In this document: one piece after another, positions 63,054 through 64,000 of the stretch | Layout: each line of letters opens with the position of its first letter | Position numbering within the stretch: position 1 is the first letter of the stretch | NCBI GenBank assembly: GCA_009903825.1 | Contig: WYEN01000095.1 | Span: 1-64,000 of the forward strand | DNA length: 64,000 nt | Direction of reading: 5' to 3' | From: Desulfurococcales archaeon | GTDB taxonomy: Archaea > Thermoproteota > Thermoprotei_A > Sulfolobales > AG1 | The notes under the pieces: generated by a model | The model's database searches: none | Told to the model about the DNA's origin: nothing | The model's input: only the letters and a program-made list of their open reading frames with translations | Made by a program: the position numbers and the translations under genes

Positions 63054-63542
63054 CTAGCTGCCAGAGGCCTCTAATTGTGTCACAATGCCAGGCTTATCGC
63101 TGGATATGATTCCTAGAATAACTTTTTCAACAGCTACTCTAGATGAGCTTTGTAAAGTGATGTATAACGTCTTGCCAGACTCTAGGGTTGCATAGCTTAA
63201 ATTGACAGGATCTATTAATTTAAACGTCTGATCTGAGGTGTTGTTAGTGTCATATACTCCTACTGTTCCAAAAGATGAAGACGTTCTATACATAATTTTT
63301 ATATTAGAAATATTAACAGGATATTTTCCGTCATTAGTAATTCGTATAGTGACTAATGTTCCTCCTGTGTCTAGATACGAGACTTGATATGATGCTCTCA
63401 CCTTATCTATCACTGGCATTGTCGAGACCTGGTTTGTGAGCCACGTCTGTAGAAGTATCACAGCTGGTATTGCTATCGCAAGTATTAACAGTATTATGAC
63501 CAGCTCGCTTATACCTTTATTATAACTTGTATATCTCTTCAT
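63054..63542 (-). CDS. Class III prepilin-like protein (162 aa)
   Basis: A short basic leader MKRYTSYNKG is followed by ISELVIILLILAIAIPAVIL. The archaeal prepilin peptidase (PibD/FlaK) would cut after Lys-Gly (residue 10), leaving the hydrophobic helix as assembly domain. The rest is a beta-rich head (ASYQVSYLDTGGTLVTIRIT ...; TLYITLQSSSRVAVEKVIL) with several Asn-x-Ser/Thr. First gene of the six-gene operon. A TATA-like element and a GGAGAAC ribosome-binding site precede the ATG. The prepilin peptidase is not in the window. Confidence 0.88.
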   Translation of the reverse strand: MKRYTSYNKGISELVIILLILAIAIPAVILLQTWLTNQVSTMPVIDKVRASYQVSYLDTGGTLVTIRITNDGKYPVNISNIKIMYRTSSSFGTVGVYDTNNTSDQTFKLIDPVNLSYATLESGKTLYITLQSSSRVAVEKVILGIISSDKPGIVTQLEASGS

Positions 63543-63570
63543 GATGTTCTCCGTAAAAAAGAAAAACCCT

Positions 63571-63580
63571 TTTTAAGTAT
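63571..63580 (-). promoter_or_regulatory. TATA-like promoter element of the pilus/VirB4-like operon
   Basis: Minus-strand ATACTTAAAA lies 29-38 nt upstream of the prepilin ATG, in a purine/pyrimidine-mixed leader (AGAGGTCTC... before it). With archaeal TATA-to-start spacing of about 25 nt, transcription would begin within 10 nt of the ATG, just upstream of the GGAGAAC ribosome-binding site. It is the only promoter-like sequence seen for the whole six-gene unit, since later gaps are 22 nt or less. Confidence 0.5.
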
Positions 63581-63620
63581 GAGAGAGGTCTCTGAAAATA
63601 TTCTAACACAACGGATTTTT

Positions 63621-64000
63621 TTAATGTCTTAAAATTATTTTTCCTGCGACAAGACCTTTCTCAAGGATCTTGTGTGCTTCAACAACTTGTTCTAATGGAA
63701 GAACCTTGAATATATAAGGTTTATACATGTCTCTGAGATATAGATCTATGATCTTTATGAACTCCCATCTAGATCCTATGTAAATGTTGTGTATAGAGAT
63801 CCTTTTTGTATATAATATTCTCAAATTCAGAGTTGTCTCATAGCCGGATGTCACTCCGAAAAATATCAATTTTCCTCCTCTACGAAGAATCTCTATGGAT
63901 TTATTGAATGTTTTTGCACCTATGTAGTCTACTACTATATCAAACTCCTCACCGATCTTTTCTTTATTTAAATCCTCGTATTCTCCCACCACAACTTTGT
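63621..64000 (-). CDS. Zinc/medium-chain alcohol dehydrogenase-like protein, C-terminal part (cut by window edge)
   Basis: The visible 126 codons encode the Rossmann half and C-terminal catalytic part of an MDR enzyme: FDIVVDYIGAKTFNKSIEIL, RRGGKLIFFGVTSGYETTLN and VLPLEQVVEAHKILEKGLVAGKIIL. The N-terminal half, with zinc and nucleotide-loop motifs, lies beyond the right edge. Quinone reductase-like or alcohol dehydrogenase-like specificity cannot be chosen. It lies upstream of the prepilin on the same strand, 78 nt away, but the promoter-like element argues for separate transcription. Confidence 0.88.
   Translation of the reverse strand, partial: KVVVGEYEDLNKEKIGEEFDIVVDYIGAKTFNKSIEILRRGGKLIFFGVTSGYETTLNLRILYTKRISIHNIYIGSRWEFIKIIDLYLRDMYKPYIFKVLPLEQVVEAHKILEKGLVAGKIILRH

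Overview
The window comes from an AT-rich (by eye about 35% GC) archaeon of the Thermoproteota (crenarchaeal) lineage. The evidence is ribosomal proteins L11-L1-L10(P0), S30e, L44e and S27e, with aIF2alpha, aIF2beta, Nop10, Cbf5, NMD3 and MptE. An archaeal pre-mRNA intron lies in cbf5, three of five tRNA genes carry introns at position 37/38, and the RNase P RNA is archaeal. A Fe/Mn superoxide dismutase suggests exposure to oxygen. I could not place the organism below phylum level. No rRNA, CRISPR array or provirus was seen.

Layout. 1-5 kb: small hypotheticals, the L11-L1-L10 cluster, a methyltransferase and S30e. 5-9 kb: aminotransferase, M28-like peptidase and a pair of small unknown genes. 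9-14 kb: tRNA-Asp, then L44e-S27e-aIF2alpha-Nop10 facing NMD3-DUF424-aIF2beta, then a methylthiotransferase. 14-24 kb: metabolism (amidase, two-subunit fumarase, PrpB-like lyase, an unusual type II isocitrate dehydrogenase), a clear C/D box guide RNA, tRNA-Leu, uracil phosphoribosyltransferase and SOD. 24-36 kb: cofactor genes (NAPRTase, CoaBC, MptE), tRNA-Ala, two membrane glycosyltransferases, a ferredoxin and 2-oxoacid oxidoreductase beta subunit, an HTH-10 regulator and a Mo-enzyme domain. 36-48 kb: an orphan pair of peptide-ABC ATPases, MtnA, a surface module (membrane protein, 887-residue exported protein, GT-C enzyme), a MoeA fusion and an endonuclease III-like glycosylase. 48-55 kb: tRNA-Thr, a TnpB transposon, glycerate kinase, tRNA-His, split cbf5, RNase P RNA and malic enzyme.

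55.9-63.5 kb holds the most interesting locus: a tight six-gene operon on the minus strand. In transcription order it encodes a class III prepilin, a TadA/VirB11-type secretion ATPase, a TadC/FlaJ-type platform protein, a 789-residue cytoplasmic protein that recalls UpsX, a 188-residue protein resembling a VirB4 N-terminal domain, and a 371-residue HerA/VirB4-type ATPase. It combines the gene logic of crenarchaeal Ups pili with that of VirB4-like DNA-transfer (Ced/Ted) systems. The palindrome AGATCT is strikingly abundant across the window (13 copies in a hand-counted 1.94 kb, where base composition predicts fewer than one). A DNA-uptake signal is one speculative reading of these two facts together.

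A family of IS200/IS605-type (TnpB-only) elements has left one near-complete copy with a one-base frameshift, an internal-deletion remnant, a non-coding derivative, a 38-bp fusion of its two ends and a decayed end. Four of these have a 5'-TTAC flank, and two have replaced the C-terminal codons of neighbouring genes.
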